DNA from: Datisca glomerata
Lineage: Eukaryota > Streptophyta > Magnoliopsida > Cucurbitales > Datiscaceae
NCBI GenBank assembly: GCA_003255025.1
Contig: QANY01007306.1
Location: forward strand, 1,412,707 to 1,476,706
Direction of reading: 5' to 3'
Length of the DNA stretch: 64,000 nt
The position numbers were made by a program, and so were the translations under genes. Of this stretch, positions 23,480 to 34,400 are shown in pieces. The notes beneath the pieces are model-generated. The model did no database searches. It had not been told where the DNA came from and saw nothing but the letters and a program-made list of their open reading frames with translations. Each line of letters starts with the position of its first letter. Positions within the stretch are counted from its first letter, which is position 1.

Positions 23480-25000
23480 CTCCCCCTCAAGAAAAATGGA
23501 GATCGAAAAACATTGAGTTTGTCCCTTGGAACCTCAAACTTAGCCTGTGGAAGAGGTTTGGTTAAAATGTCAGCATTTTGCGCATCAATGGAAACATACT
23601 GAACTATCAACTGTCGAGCTAAAAGTTTCTCTCTTATTAAGTTTACATCTATCACAACGTGGGATGAGAATGAATACCGATTTGGAGCTCCTGAAATAGA
23701 GATTGTAGCCACAAAATTTCTGTTGCAGCTTGAGACAAAGATCTGTATTCTGACTCAGCACTTGATTTAGCAACTACATGTTGTGTTTTATAACTCCAAA
23801 CTATAAGATTTCCTCCTAGATAGATGAGATAGCCACTCGTGGACCTCCTATCATCCACACAACTGGCCCAATCAGCATCAGTGAATCCTTCCAGATGTAA
23901 ACTCTCAGCGGCTTGAAACAAAAGACCATAGTTTACAGTACCTTTTAAATATCTAGGAACATGTTTACATGCAACCCAATGTTCAGAAGTAGGAGCTTGT
24001 AAAAATTGACTCAACTTATTTACTGAAAATGCAATATTTGGTCTAGTCATGGTCAGATACTGCAAAGCACCAACTATGCTACGATAAAGAGTAGGATCTC
24101 AAAAGGAACACCAGCAATCTTACTGAGTTTGATAGAGGAACACATTAGAGTTGTACAAGACTTAGAATCCTTCATATTTGTTTTTCTTAAAAGGTCTTCA
24201 ATGTACTTAGATTAAGTCAAATATATACCTGTTTGATCTCTAAAACACTCAATGCCAAGAACATAGTTTAAGCTGCCAAGAATCTTCAAAGCAAATTGCT
24301 TGTTCAAATCTGAAATAACCTTTTGAACCAAACCAGTGTTGCTACCAGTTATTTAAATAACCTTCCATTTTGGATTTGCCGTTGGAGTTCTCTTAGGACA
24401 AAGAAGACATTTAATACTGTCAGACTTAGATCCCTTAAAACCCCATTGAGTAAAAGCCGCCTTAAGCTTATCAAACCAAGCTCTAAGGGTCTGCTTCAAC
24501 CCATAAATTGCTTTATGTAACTTGTGGACATGATTTGGAAGTGAATCATCTACAAATCCAGCTGGTTGATACATAAAAACCTCCTCTTGTAAGTCCCCAC
24601 TAAGAAATGCATTATTGATATCAACTTGATGAACTTCCCAATTGAAAGTTACTGCTAAAGTAAGCATAATTTGAACTGTAGGTGGCTTTACAACATGATT
24701 AAATGTCTCAAAATAGTCAATACCCGACTTTTGCTGAAATCTCTTAGCTACAAGCCTTGCCTTGTACTTATTTAACTATCCATCTGAATCATATTTGAGG
24801 TTGAGGTGACACAAGTGTCCATGTATTATTTCTTTTAAGAGCCTGAAACTCCTCAAATATAGCAGCTTTCCATTTTGGATTTGCTAAGGCAGTCTTAATA
24901 GATTTTGGTTCTGTATGTAAACTAGTTGTGTCACTAAGAAAAACTTTGAGTTTGAAAATGTCATTTTTAGATCTAGTTATCATAGGATGGATAGGTCTAG
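23437..25000 (-). pseudogene. inner copia RT and RNase H relic
   Basis: Reading down the minus strand: NPKWKAAIFEEFQALKRNNT (about 24890) opens the RT domain; EVHQVDINNAFLSGDLQEEV and KLHKAIYGLKQTLRAWFDKL follow (24650-24470); then, where YVDD is expected, foreign filler occurs (24363-24407). ITGSN and the SNLNKQFALK-like block resume the copia sequence. RNase H has [20 protein letters not shown] and [12 protein letters not shown] (23880-23750), then after a frameshift the C-terminal DAQNADILTKPLPQ (about 23590). Without YVDD this RT could not be catalytic. Confidence 0.9.
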
Positions 25001-26500
25001 GTTGAGGATTGGAATTTGAAGCTAAGATAATAGATTAAATAGGATTATGAGGTATAGAAGATTGGGTTAGGTTTTGGACAGAGTTATCTGGTGCAGGACT
25101 AGAGGTCTTAGAATTAAGTTGAGATTCATTAGACATATCAACAAAAGGGACAGGAAATAAAGAATGAGCAGGTAAATAATGATCAGATGAAAGTGTACCT
25201 GATGGAGAAGGATTTAAGATAGACTGAGTTGAGGCAGATGCTGCTGCATGAACTTGAGAAGTGAAAGTATCATTAATATAACCATTTGCTAATCTTGAAC
25301 CTTTTAAATGAGTAACGTTTGGAAAAGTATACACAGATGAATTATGCAAGGGCAGATTAGCAAAAGGAATAGAATTTGAAGTTTTGGAACACATGACCAA
25401 GTAAGGAAATTCTAGCTCATTAAACGCAACACTCTTATCAATATAAATTCTACCAGAAACAGGTTCAAGACACCTATAACCTTTGTGATAGTCACTATAA
25501 CCAATAAAAACACACTTGGTAGAATGACAATAAAATTTGTTAGAATTATAAGGTCTCAAGTTAGGAAAACAAGAGCATCCAAAAGTTCTGAGAAAAGACA
25601 TATCTGGTTTAGTGCAAAGTAAAGTCTGAAAAGGTGATTTATTTGTAAGAGTTGGAGTTGGAAGTCTATTTCTATTATGTACAGTTGAATGAAAATCTTC
25701 CCACCAAAATTTTAGAGGCATATTAGACTGAGACAGCAAAGTTAAACTCATATCAACAATATGCCTATGTTTTCTTTCTACTTTACCATTTTGCTGTGTT
25801 CATATGGACATGGATGCCTAAACATTAAGCCAGATTACTTAAGAATGGGTAACAGAGGTCTATATTCCCTACCTCAATCAGTTTAGATTCACTTGATATT
25901 GGTATCAAATTGCCTTTCTATATAGGCTATAAACTGTAAAAAAAAAATCTTTGGTTTCAGTTTGAGTTTTAATAATAAATCCAAGTGTGTCTTAAGTAGT
26001 CATCAACAAAATTTATATAGTATTTGAATCCTGAGACTGATATGTGTGGGGATGGATCCCCAAATATCTGAGTAAACTATCTTAAAAGGTTTAGAAGTTT
26101 GTGTAACAGAAGATGGAAAAGAACATTGATGCATTTTGCCTTATTTACATGCATCATAGAATTTTAGAGTATTGACAGATTTAGAACTAATATGCAATTC
26201 ATTGAGAACAAGTTTAAGAACAGGATTTGACAAGTGGCCAAGTCTTTTGTGCAACATACTGATTTTATTACAAGAATCATTCAAATTTTCATCAGAAGAA
26301 CATCATACATTGAAAGTATGACTATCACTAGGAAGAATACAAAAAACAGAACTTCATGAAAGATTAACAGAAGAAGCTTTATACAGAGATAAAAATATAG
26401 AAGATTCAATGGAATTTGGTCTTGGATAAGCTTTTGGTAGCATAAAATGATACAAGCCCTTCTCAAGTGTTCCCTGCAACAGAACCTTCCCCGTACTCTT
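25001..26500 (-). pseudogene. inner copia integrase and GAG-pre-integrase relic
   Basis: The GAG-pre-integrase segment (HKRLGHLSNPVLK near 26240) is followed by VYSDIWGSIP near 26070 (first catalytic Asp), a damaged middle, QQNGKVERKHRHIVDM near 25790 (the catalytic Glu block) and a long open C-terminal part (25035-25751) with FWWEDFHSTVHNRNRLPT, FGCSCFPNLRPYNSNKF and KCVFIGYSDYHKGYRCL. This is the standard copia integrase order. Confidence 0.88.
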
Positions 26501-26599
26501 GTCCTTTATGAAACAAAAAATAAAGTCAAACACAATGATGATATTATTATCTTTAGTTAACTGGGAAACATTTAAAAGGTTTTTGGTTATGGCAGGTAC

Positions 26600-27637
26600 A
26601 CAAAGAATTTAGTTTAAAGCTAATGACACAGTAAATGTTTTCAATACAGAACTGTCAATGTGAGTAATACTCAAGGACTTACCATTGCCTACAGTGAGCT
26701 TCCCTTTACCTTTATATTTTGATTTGACAACAAGATTGTTCAAATCTGAAGTAACATGATGAGTTTCTCCACTGCCCTTATACCAAGATTCATCCTCTTC
26801 ATGGTTTGAACTTGCAAGATTAGCTGTCGACATATTTGAACTATTCTGACCTTTTCCCTGATTGCTAGAGTACTGCTGAAATTGCTCAGGTTGTTGATAC
26901 TCACTATCAAACATATTGTAACAATTAAAAGCCACATGACCAACTATTTTGCAAATCTGCACATTGGGCGAGGACCTCTACGACCTTTGCCTCTTCCACG
27001 ACCTCTAAAAGCTCCCCAACCACGACCACTTCCTGGAAAATTGTTGTCCTAGGGTCCTCTTCCACGACCTCTTTTCCGAACCAAACTGTGCAACATTTGC
27101 ACTTGAACTAAATCAGTGACTGGAGACTGACTTTGTTCTAGTCTCATTTCTTGACTTTGAAGCATATATTGTGCTTCTTGTAGGGTAATCAAGTCTTGCC
27201 TTGAGGTCAAGTTTACTACAACCTAGTCATATTCATTTCCAAGTCCTCCCAGGATGTATAACAACATATTCTCATCACTAACACATTGTCCTGAAGCTGA
27301 CAAGTTATCAAGTATGGACCTCATCTTGAGTATGTAATATTTGATACTCATAGCCCCTTTCTTGACTGTTTGTAGATGAAAGCGAAGTTGCAGTATCCTT
27401 GACTTAGACTGAGTAGAAAAGATTAATTGAAGAACTTTCCACACTTCATTGGAGCTAGTGCATCTGACTATGTGACCAAACAAAGACTCGGAAATGGAAG
27501 ACAGTAACCAACTCAGCAAGAATTGATCATACCTCTTCCAAATGGCATAATCTGGATTCAACATTTGAACACTCTGAGTACTAGAGTTGTTGAGACTGTA
27601 GTGACAACATTTGAACACTTAGCAAGAATTAAGATCA
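26600..27637 (-). pseudogene. inner copia gag and protease relic, N-terminus deleted
   Basis: The gag frame 27618-27223 contains DYAIWKRYDQFLLSWLLSSI and SDENMLLYILGGLGNEYD, typical copia Gag, but the segment that normally precedes it (LDRNNYxxWRxQ) is missing and Gag sequence lies next to the LTR. A zinc knuckle (QICKIVGHVAFNC, about 26958) has lost its first Cys (Val instead). Downstream the protease remnant carries SWYKGSGETHHVTSDLNNL near 26790, with the catalytic DSGA/T replaced. Confidence 0.85.
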
Positions 27638-27882
27638 TGATACGATTGGAGAGAATCTGTATTAAATTATGAAACAAGCATTAACTTACAACAACCAACT
27701 AAGGAGGCTTATATAGACTCGTTGATACAAAACTAACTTAGCAACTAATAACTAAAAAATAACTAACTGACTAAGCTAGTTGAGCTACAACCATATCCAA
27801 ATAACTACGAAGATGATGACAGTAAGTGATAATAGCAGCTTAGATGACTGACTGAGCTTCATCATATTTTTTATCTTCAATA
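27638..27882 (-). repeat. 5' LTR of inner copia
   Basis: Matches 23236-23479 and is followed on the right by the GCGCT duplication. The base sequence inside the element next to it, TGATCTTAATTC on the minus strand, does not match the usual initiator-Met primer site. Confidence 0.9.
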
Positions 27883-28860
27883 GCGCTGGCACCCCAGCAT
27901 CACGACGTATGCGCCGGTACCCCAGCATCACGACGTATGCGCCGGTACCCCAGCATCACGACGTATGAGCTAGCACCCTAGTGTCGCGATGCTAGCACAA
28001 TTTTAAGGATTTTTGCTATCTCTTTTTATTCCTATTTTATCTTCATGAATCCTAGTGTATAAATAGAATATTTTAGGGTTCTTTTGAACGTTTTTTTTAC
28101 TAAGAGGTAACACAAAAATTCTATCAAAACATGCTCTATTTCTCTTAAGAAATCAAATTGACGAAGATGAATCACAAATCAGGCTAAGTCACTAAGCAAG
28201 ACTAGGGATGATCTTTCAAGTCTAGTTTCCTCTATCTCAAACATTGATCTTTTCATGTTCTTAAAGTTTTATATTTTTTTAGGATTAAACTCTTCACTCT
28301 TTATTAGACTGTTTTTAATCCAGAGATTATATTTTTTCTTATTTCATATAAATTCAGTCAGGTTTTGTTTATGTGAATGATTTAATTTATAGTTGTTATT
28401 GGTGATTTTATTTAACGTATTGATCTTTTACTGTAATATTGTCATTCAATATATTGTCGATTTTAGATAATTCGTAAGATAAGTCAAAGCATAATTTCAC
28501 TTAAAAGAGTTTCATCCTATCAAACATACTTTATATTTCTATGATCTTTAACTAAATATTTTTCGATTGTTTGCTTGAGATGTGAAATAAGAAATTGAGT
28601 TATCATTATGAATCAAAGTGCGAAATAGAGAAATAAAGATTGAAAGTGATTCCCAATGCCTTGTCATTTTTATTATTGTTATTAATCAATGTTACCTTTG
28701 CGTTCTTAATCCAAATTGTATTTTCTTCTTCTTTAACTATTGTCTATTGCTTTAATTCATGATTTCTTATTGTACGACACTTCTTCGTGGGATTGACACC
28801 TCAATCTATATTGCAATTACAGTAGGTATAATTTTAGCGTAATCAGCCCCCACTGCACCA

Positions 28861-29985
28861 ATGGCGTGTGCTCCCTCTACTGAAAACAGAGCAACAAAGG
28901 ATAAGAAACCAGCTACTGAAAAAGCTCCAAACAAGTCCTCTCCTTCTGTTATAGATTCTGGGTCTTCTCCTTCTTCTTCTTCTCTCCCAAATTCACTCCC
29001 TATCAATCCCTTTCCAATGCTTCCAAGCATGCTTCCCTTGAACATGGTTACTATCTTGATTAGACTCGATAGGAACAACTATATCTTCTAGAAGTCACAC
29101 ATTATTTCAATAGCACAAGCCTATGACCTTGAGACCTTTTTTCTTGGGACAAAAACTAGTCCATCTGAATTTATTAAAAATCCTCGTACCTTTTCTAAGT
29201 GCTCCATTGATTTACTTCCTATTGTTGGAGCTCCATTCATTATCAATCCTGAGTATATAAGTTGGCGTCGAACAGACCAACATGTCACGAGTTGGATCCT
29301 CTCCTTGATTATTGAGTCCATGTTCAGACATGATGTTCATTACCTTACTAACTATGATGTCTGGAGGACCATAGAGCAAATTTTTACCTTTCAATAAAAG
29401 GCACATACTCTTTAGCTTAGGTATCAACTTCACACTATTAAGAAAGGAACATTAAATATTATTGATTATGTCTTAAAAATGAGATCAATCTCAAACAGTC
29501 ATTCCTCTATTAGGCAAGTCATCACAGATGATGATTTGTTACTTTATATACTTGGAGGTCTTGGGTATGAATATGACCCTATTGTGGTTAACCTCACCTC
29601 TCGAGGAGACTCAGTGTCCTTGCAAGAAGCTCAATTCATGTTGCAGAGCCATAAGATGAGGATTGAGCAGCTTTTCAGTTCGAATAATCTTGACAATTAA
29701 CCCTCTACACATGTTAGCAATACATCAAACAGAGGGAACGGTTTTAATCCATCTCAGCAAAACACTTCTCCAAATTTTCATAGAGGTAATTCTCCTAATT
29801 TTCGAGGTAGAGGAAGAGGGTGAGGTAGAAATGGTAATCGACCTATGTGTCATATCTATAGAAGGCGAGAATATTATGCCTCTACATGCTATAGTAGATT
29901 TGATTCTTCTTTTCAGCCTGAAACTCAGTAAAACAGCTCACCTACCTTTTTTCAAGGGACTCTAGGATCAAACTATCCTCAAAAG
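28861..29985 (+). pseudogene. outer copia gag relic
   Basis: Begins MACAPSTENRATKDKKPATE with a Ser/Pro-rich leader, then IRLDRNNYIF (the conserved copia LDRxNYxxW block, here with a stop directly after), VWRTIEQIF, and DDDLLLYILGGLGYEYDP (about 29545). Glycine/arginine-rich NFRGRGRG near 29800 precedes a damaged zinc knuckle (MCHIYRRREYYASTC). At least five stops interrupt it. The ATG lies 15 bases after the end of the inserted gypsy, so the gypsy separated gag from its LTR promoter. Confidence 0.85.
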
Positions 29986-32900
29986 GCCCCAAATGCCTAT
30001 GTTACATCCATTGGTTTTGTTGAAGATAGTGCTTGGTATCTGGATAGTGCAACTAATCACCATGTTACACCAAATTTCAGCAATTTATCTATAAAGAGTG
30101 ACTAGATGGGTAAATCAAAGTTAATGGTAATCTTTTGAATATAACTCACATTGGTAAAAACTCCCTTACTACTTTGCATTATCATATTGTTTTGACCTTA
30201 GATGACATATTATGTGTTGTTCCCTCTTGTACTAAAAATATGTTGAGCATATCCAAAAGTACTACTACTAATCCTGTAATTGTAGAGTTTGATTCCAATT
30301 GTTGGTATGTGAAGGACAAGAGTTTAAGGAAGGTGCTGCTTCAGGGTGTGCTTAAAGAGGGGTTTTTTCACTTTCTTATGACTCCTTCTATATGTGCTTC
30401 TTGTTTTTTGGCTACTAGTGTCAATAATAAGGCCAATCTTGGCACCAAAGACTTGGACATCCTTCCGTCCAAGTCATGAGTCATGTCCTCAAGTTTGTAA
30501 ATGAATCTAGTATTAGTTTAAGTGCTTTGTCCTGTTCTTATTCTTGTTCCTTAGGCAAAGCTCATCAGTTTCACTTTCATGTTTCTAAAACTGCTAGTAA
30601 TCCTTTATACATTGTTTATGTTGATGTTTGGGGGCCTGCACCCTTTCTTTCTATTGATGGATATTGATTGTATCTTAATATCATGGATGAATGTACGTGG
30701 TTTAACTGGATTTTTCCCTTAAAATCAAATATGGAGTTAAGAACATTTTTATACAGTTTTTAACTTTATAGAGATAGTCTAATACTAAGCTTAAGTGTGT
30801 ACAAACTGATTGGGGAGGGAAGTTTGTGCCACTACTACATATTCTAAATCAACTTGGCATCAAATTTAGACATTCATGCCCATCTGCACACCAACAAAAT
30901 GGCAGAATCGAAAGAAAGAATAGAGATATTAAAAAGAAGGTCTTTCTTTACTAGTTCATGATCATTTACGTTTGAAATTTTGGTGGCATGCTTTCAACAC
31001 TGCAACTCACTTAATTAATCTTCTTCCTACCCCTATTTTGAACCACAAAAGCCTCTTTAAGAAGTTGTTTAATACCCTCCCCACTTACTCCTCCCTAAGG
31101 GTGTTTGGTTGTGTTTGCTTCCCCTTTTTAAGACTATATAACAATCATAAGTTTGACTATCACAGTAATAAATGTGTTTTCTTAGGCTACAGCTTATCTC
31201 ACAAAGGATATATATGTTTTGATCTTGTTTCTTTAGGACTTACATCTCTCCAAGTAATTTTCAACAAGTTTGAATTTCCTTATACTAGTCTTTTCAATAA
31301 ATATGACATGTCTCGCCCTCAGTCTGTACTCTGTTGGTTTTCTTTCTCTTCCTATAATAGGTACCTCTACTCAATCATCTTCACAAGGTACATCCCCTCA
31401 ACCACTCTCTGACGCTCCATCTTCTCAATCTCACTCTTCACAGGTACAACTTGGTGAGAATGCTACTCACTCAGGTACTTCACATCCCTCTCTTATCTCT
31501 CCTACTTATTCCTTTCCTACTTGTAATGCTTTTTTTTCATATCCTCACTTGCATCACCTTCACCACAATCAAGTCTTTCACCGTTAGTCTCTATCATTCA
31601 TGTTTCTCCTTCCCATATTTACATACTTATATCAACTAATACCACTGTGAGTTCTAGTCATCCTATGCTTATCAGGTCCAACTTTGAAACTTAAAGTTTT
31701 CACTATTGTTGTTACTGATACTCAAGAGCCTGCTTCAGTTAAAGAAGCTATTGCCAGTCCTCACTGGAAGGCTGTTATGGTCTCTGAGTTTAAGGCTCTT
31801 TTGACCAACAATACATGGAGTCTTATACCATACTCTCCTAATTACTCAGTAGTGATTAACATGTGGATTTTTAGAACCAAAACACATCCTGATGGCAGTG
31901 TCAAGCAGTTCAAGGCCATACTAGTGGAAAAGGGTTTTCAACAGACCCCTGGTGTGGACTACTTCGATACATTTAGCCATGTGGTTAAGCGATCAGGGTA
32001 GAGTTTAGCCTTGTTGTTACCAAAAGGTGGAACATTCATCAACTAGACATTAATGATACCTTTTTAAATGGTGTTCTCCATGAACCTGTCTACATGGTAC
32101 AACCACTTGGCTTTGAAGATCCAGATCATCCCACTTATTTATATAAGTTGAACAAGGTACTATATGGACTAACGCAGACACTTCGTGCCTAGTATGACAA
32201 GTTAAGAATCGTTCTTCTTAGTTGGGGGTTTAATAATGTTATTTTAGATACATAATTCTTTCTTAAGTTTGTTGGCTCATATAAGCTGGTCATTCTTATT
32301 TATGTTGATGGTATCTTGATAACTAGTAGTAATCCATCTTTGATCCAAGCTTTGATTGTTCAGTTGAGTAATCAGTTTGCCTTGAAGAATCTTGGTTCTT
32401 TGAGTTACTTTTTGGGTATTGAAGTATCTCTGGATCACTCTGGTTTACACTTAAGCCAAACTAAATATTTGTCTGATATTTTGTACAAAGACAACATGTC
32501 TACTGCAAATAGTAGTCTCACTCTCATGTGCTCTTCTACTAAGCTCATTATTAAAGGAACAACATTCTCAGAACCTAGGTTGACACTTACACTGTCAGAC
32601 ATCTCTTATGTATTGAACAAGCTTAGCCAATACCTCTCGTGTCCCAGTATTGAACATTGGAAAGCCTGTAAGTGTCTTACGTTATCTCAAATGGACTCCC
32701 CACCATGTCTTGTTGTTCACCCTTGCAGATAAACTTACCTTAGAAGGGTACTCTGATGCAGATTAGGCCTCTTCACTGGATGATCGAAAATCTACTTCTG
32801 GTTATTGTTTCTATCTTGGAGGTATTCAAGTCTCTTGGAGCTCTTAAAAATAAATTATCATGGCACGATCAAGCACTGAAGTATAGTATCAAGCTCTCTC

Positions 32901-33190
32901 TCCTGCGTGCACTGAGCTCATTTGGCTGTATTCTTTTCTTCGTGAACTCAAGATTTCTCTTCCAGTCACTCCCTTCATCTGGTGTGACAATCAAAGTGCT
33001 CTTGCATTGGCTACAAATCCTGTTTTTCATTTACGCACAAAACACATTGAACTCAACATTCAATTCATACGTGAGAAACTTCTGTCCAAAGTGTTTTAGG
33101 TTAAGTATGTTCCCTCATCTTCTCAGATTGCATATGTCCTAACCAAGGCACTCTCTCCTGCGGTTCAGCATTTTTTGTTCTAAGCTCAAT
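29986..33190 (+). pseudogene. outer copia pol relic (protease, integrase, RT, RNase H)
   Basis: In order: protease WYLDSATNHHVT (30034; DSA in place of DSG); GAG-pre-integrase FDSNCWYVKDKSL and LLQGVLKEG; integrase VYVDVWGPAP (30616), QTDWGGKF (about 30800), QQNGRIERKNRD (about 30895) giving D, D, E; integrase C-terminus FGCVCFPFLRLYNNHKFDYH. RT then has NTWSLIPYSPN, INMWIFRTKTHPDGSVKQF, QLDINDTFLNGVLHEPVYM and IYVDGILIT with the second catalytic Asp changed to Gly (32301-32312). RNase H fragments run to about 33180. Stops and frameshifts are frequent. Confidence 0.9.
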
Positions 33191-33210
33191 GTGCATGCCT
33201 CCCATCTAAC

Positions 33211-33221
33211 TTGATGAGGGA
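33211..33221 (+). other. polypurine tract of outer copia
   Basis: ttgatgaggga lies immediately upstream of the 3' LTR, in the position used to prime plus-strand DNA synthesis. Confidence 0.6.
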
Positions 33222-33601
33222 TGTTATAGTAAGCAATGCCACATGTATAACTAAGCAAAGTCAATTCCTCTCCTATTGTGCCACGAGAGCAGCCACTCAG
33301 CCTTCTCTTATTGGAAGCTCTCCAAAGATGTTGGACACTAATGAATCAATGATTGGTTCATTGATGAACCAATTATTTACTCCTCAAAGATGCTTAAAAA
33401 CTTCCTAACTGTATTGATTCCCTCGTGCATGGTGTGCATGAGATAAAATGATGTAATTGACATTATTAATTCTTTATTATTCCTTCTATTCTTGTAACAA
33501 CTTAGCAAATCTAATTTCTATTTAAAGTTAGTTTTTCAGTGATGTAATTATCGAGATTCAGAAATAATATAGAAAATTCTTTCAATGATCTTCTTCTAAG
33601 T
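33222..33601 (+). repeat. 3' LTR of outer copia
   Basis: Starts TGTTATAGTAAGC and ends ...TTCTTCTAAGT, about 380 bp, highly similar to the split 5' LTR. It is followed by ACAAG, a near match to the ATAAG at the left flank. Confidence 0.88.
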
Positions 33602-34110
33602 ACAAGTACTTTTTCCCTAAACAAAAAGTACAAATTAGTGTTTCCTTACGATATATATCCTCAAAACAACTATATTTTTGTTTGAAATCACTATTTTCAA
33701 ATTTTGTTCTTAAGAAATTGATGTCATGCTGATCATGAATCAAATGTATCATGAACGTTGTCTAAACAATTTTGGTGCTTTAGATGAAGTATGTGTGTTA
33801 TATGATTATTAAATCACATAAAGAATACTATAGTTTATGATAAAGTCATGTTTCAAGCGGTTGAGTGTGCACATGGATGACAGGAATTAGTAGACTCCAG
33901 ATACAACATACCATGGCTATTACACATTAAAATAACAGGCTAAAAAAGAATCAGTTCCTTGCTTTTTTTACCAAATACATTATTGTATTTTTTTTAATTT
34001 AATCGCTGTTTTCTAAATTGATTGCAATTCAAACATTCCGACCAATTTATGTCATATTTGTTTTGCAATATATGTAAAATACACACATAATAGGAAAATA
34101 AAGACAATAA

Positions 34111-34188
34111 ACGAATCTGAAAAGTTTTTGAACGAATCTGAAAAGTTTTTGAACGAATCTGAAAATTATATAAACGAATCTGAAAATA
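34111..34188. repeat. 21-bp minisatellite, about four copies
   Basis: acgaatctgaaaagtttttga recurs at 34111, 34132, 34153 and 34174. The last two copies are altered after acgaatctgaaaa. Confidence 0.9.
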
Positions 34189-34288
34189 TGATACCGAAGC
34201 AGTAAATTAATGAAAATTTTTATGGAACTTTGAGCAGAGCTGAGGATTGTGCATCTCACGGTGTATTTGAACAGATTCATTTCTTTTC

Positions 34289-34400
34289 GTGAGTGCTCGA
34301 AGTGGTTAAGCGTCGGTCTCTTAAGATGTAACGATAGAACTCATCATACACCATAGAACTCATCATCATACACCATAAAATCTGCTCCGGCTTAGATTAT
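34289..34400 (+). mobile_element. possible tRNA-derived SINE relic
   Basis: gctcgaagtggttaagcg (34295-34312) resembles the A-box region of a class II tRNA (Leu/Ser type). It is followed by a local duplication of tagaactcatcatacacca. The box B and cloverleaf are too degenerate to call a tRNA gene and no flanking duplication was found. Confidence 0.25.

Larger units (their letters stand above)
23236..27882 (-). mobile_element. inner Ty1/copia element inside the gypsy 3' LTR
   Basis: LTRs of about 245 bp (23236-23479 and 27638-27882) flank minus-strand gag, integrase, RT and RNase H relics in copia order. The target duplication GCGCT is perfect (23231-23235 and 27883-27887), and the uninterrupted sequence at this point survives in the gypsy 5' LTR near 14786. 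The two LTRs differ at about 15-20 positions by eye. The 5' side lacks a recognisable primer site and the start of gag, so it was shortened after insertion. Many stops are present. Confidence 0.93.
23179..27998. repeat. CG-rich 28-bp array of the 3' LTR (split by the copia insertion)
   Basis: Units of the form accccagcatcacgacgtat plus about eight bases (cgcYggta type) occur at 23179-23235 and resume at 27883-27998, about six in total, against three diverged ones at 14731-14813. Two adjacent units near 27910-27965 are almost identical. The coordinates span the copia lying between the two halves. Confidence 0.85.
14432..28845 (+). mobile_element. Athila/Tat-like Ty3/gypsy element nested in the outer copia
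   Basis: Two LTRs (14432-15705 and 22885-28845) enclose a tRNA-Asp type primer site, gag, protease, RT, RNase H and integrase in the Ty3/gypsy order (integrase last), then about 1.2 kb of 3' non-coding sequence, as is usual in Athila/Tat lineages. Flanking 5-mers are GCTCT (14427-14431) and GCCCC (28846-28850), which match apart from two C/T differences and so are consistent with a decayed target duplication. The 3' LTR is interrupted by a minus-strand copia (23236-27882). Multiple in-frame stops show it is inactive. Confidence 0.9.
22885..28845 (+). repeat. 3' LTR of the gypsy element, split by a copia insertion
   Basis: Starts TGATAAGTGCTTG and ends CGTAATCA like the 5' LTR. Without the copia (23236-27882) and one TSD it is about 1309 bp. 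Compared with the 5' LTR it has about six instead of three units of a CG-rich array and lacks a stretch of about 50 bp near 28430. Confidence 0.9.
10915..33601 (+). mobile_element. outer Ty1/copia element (host of the nest)
   Basis: The boundaries come from two matching LTRs (10915-14410 and 33222-33601), an adjacent tRNA-iMet primer site (14411-14422) and plus-strand gag-pol relics (28861-33190). Flanking 5-mers are ATAAG (10910-10914) and ACAAG (33602-33606), a likely target duplication with one C/T change. Insertions account for most of the length: a solo LTR in the 5' LTR, and an Athila/Tat-like gypsy element between primer site and gag, itself hit by another copia. Without insertions the element is roughly 5.2 kb, normal for copia. 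Stops and frameshifts throughout show it is dead. Confidence 0.9.

Noticed and set aside
34289..34370. Candidate tRNA-Leu gene
   Set aside because: Only the D-arm-like segment fits; the anticodon stem does not pair and no box B is present, so it is kept only as a weak SINE relic.
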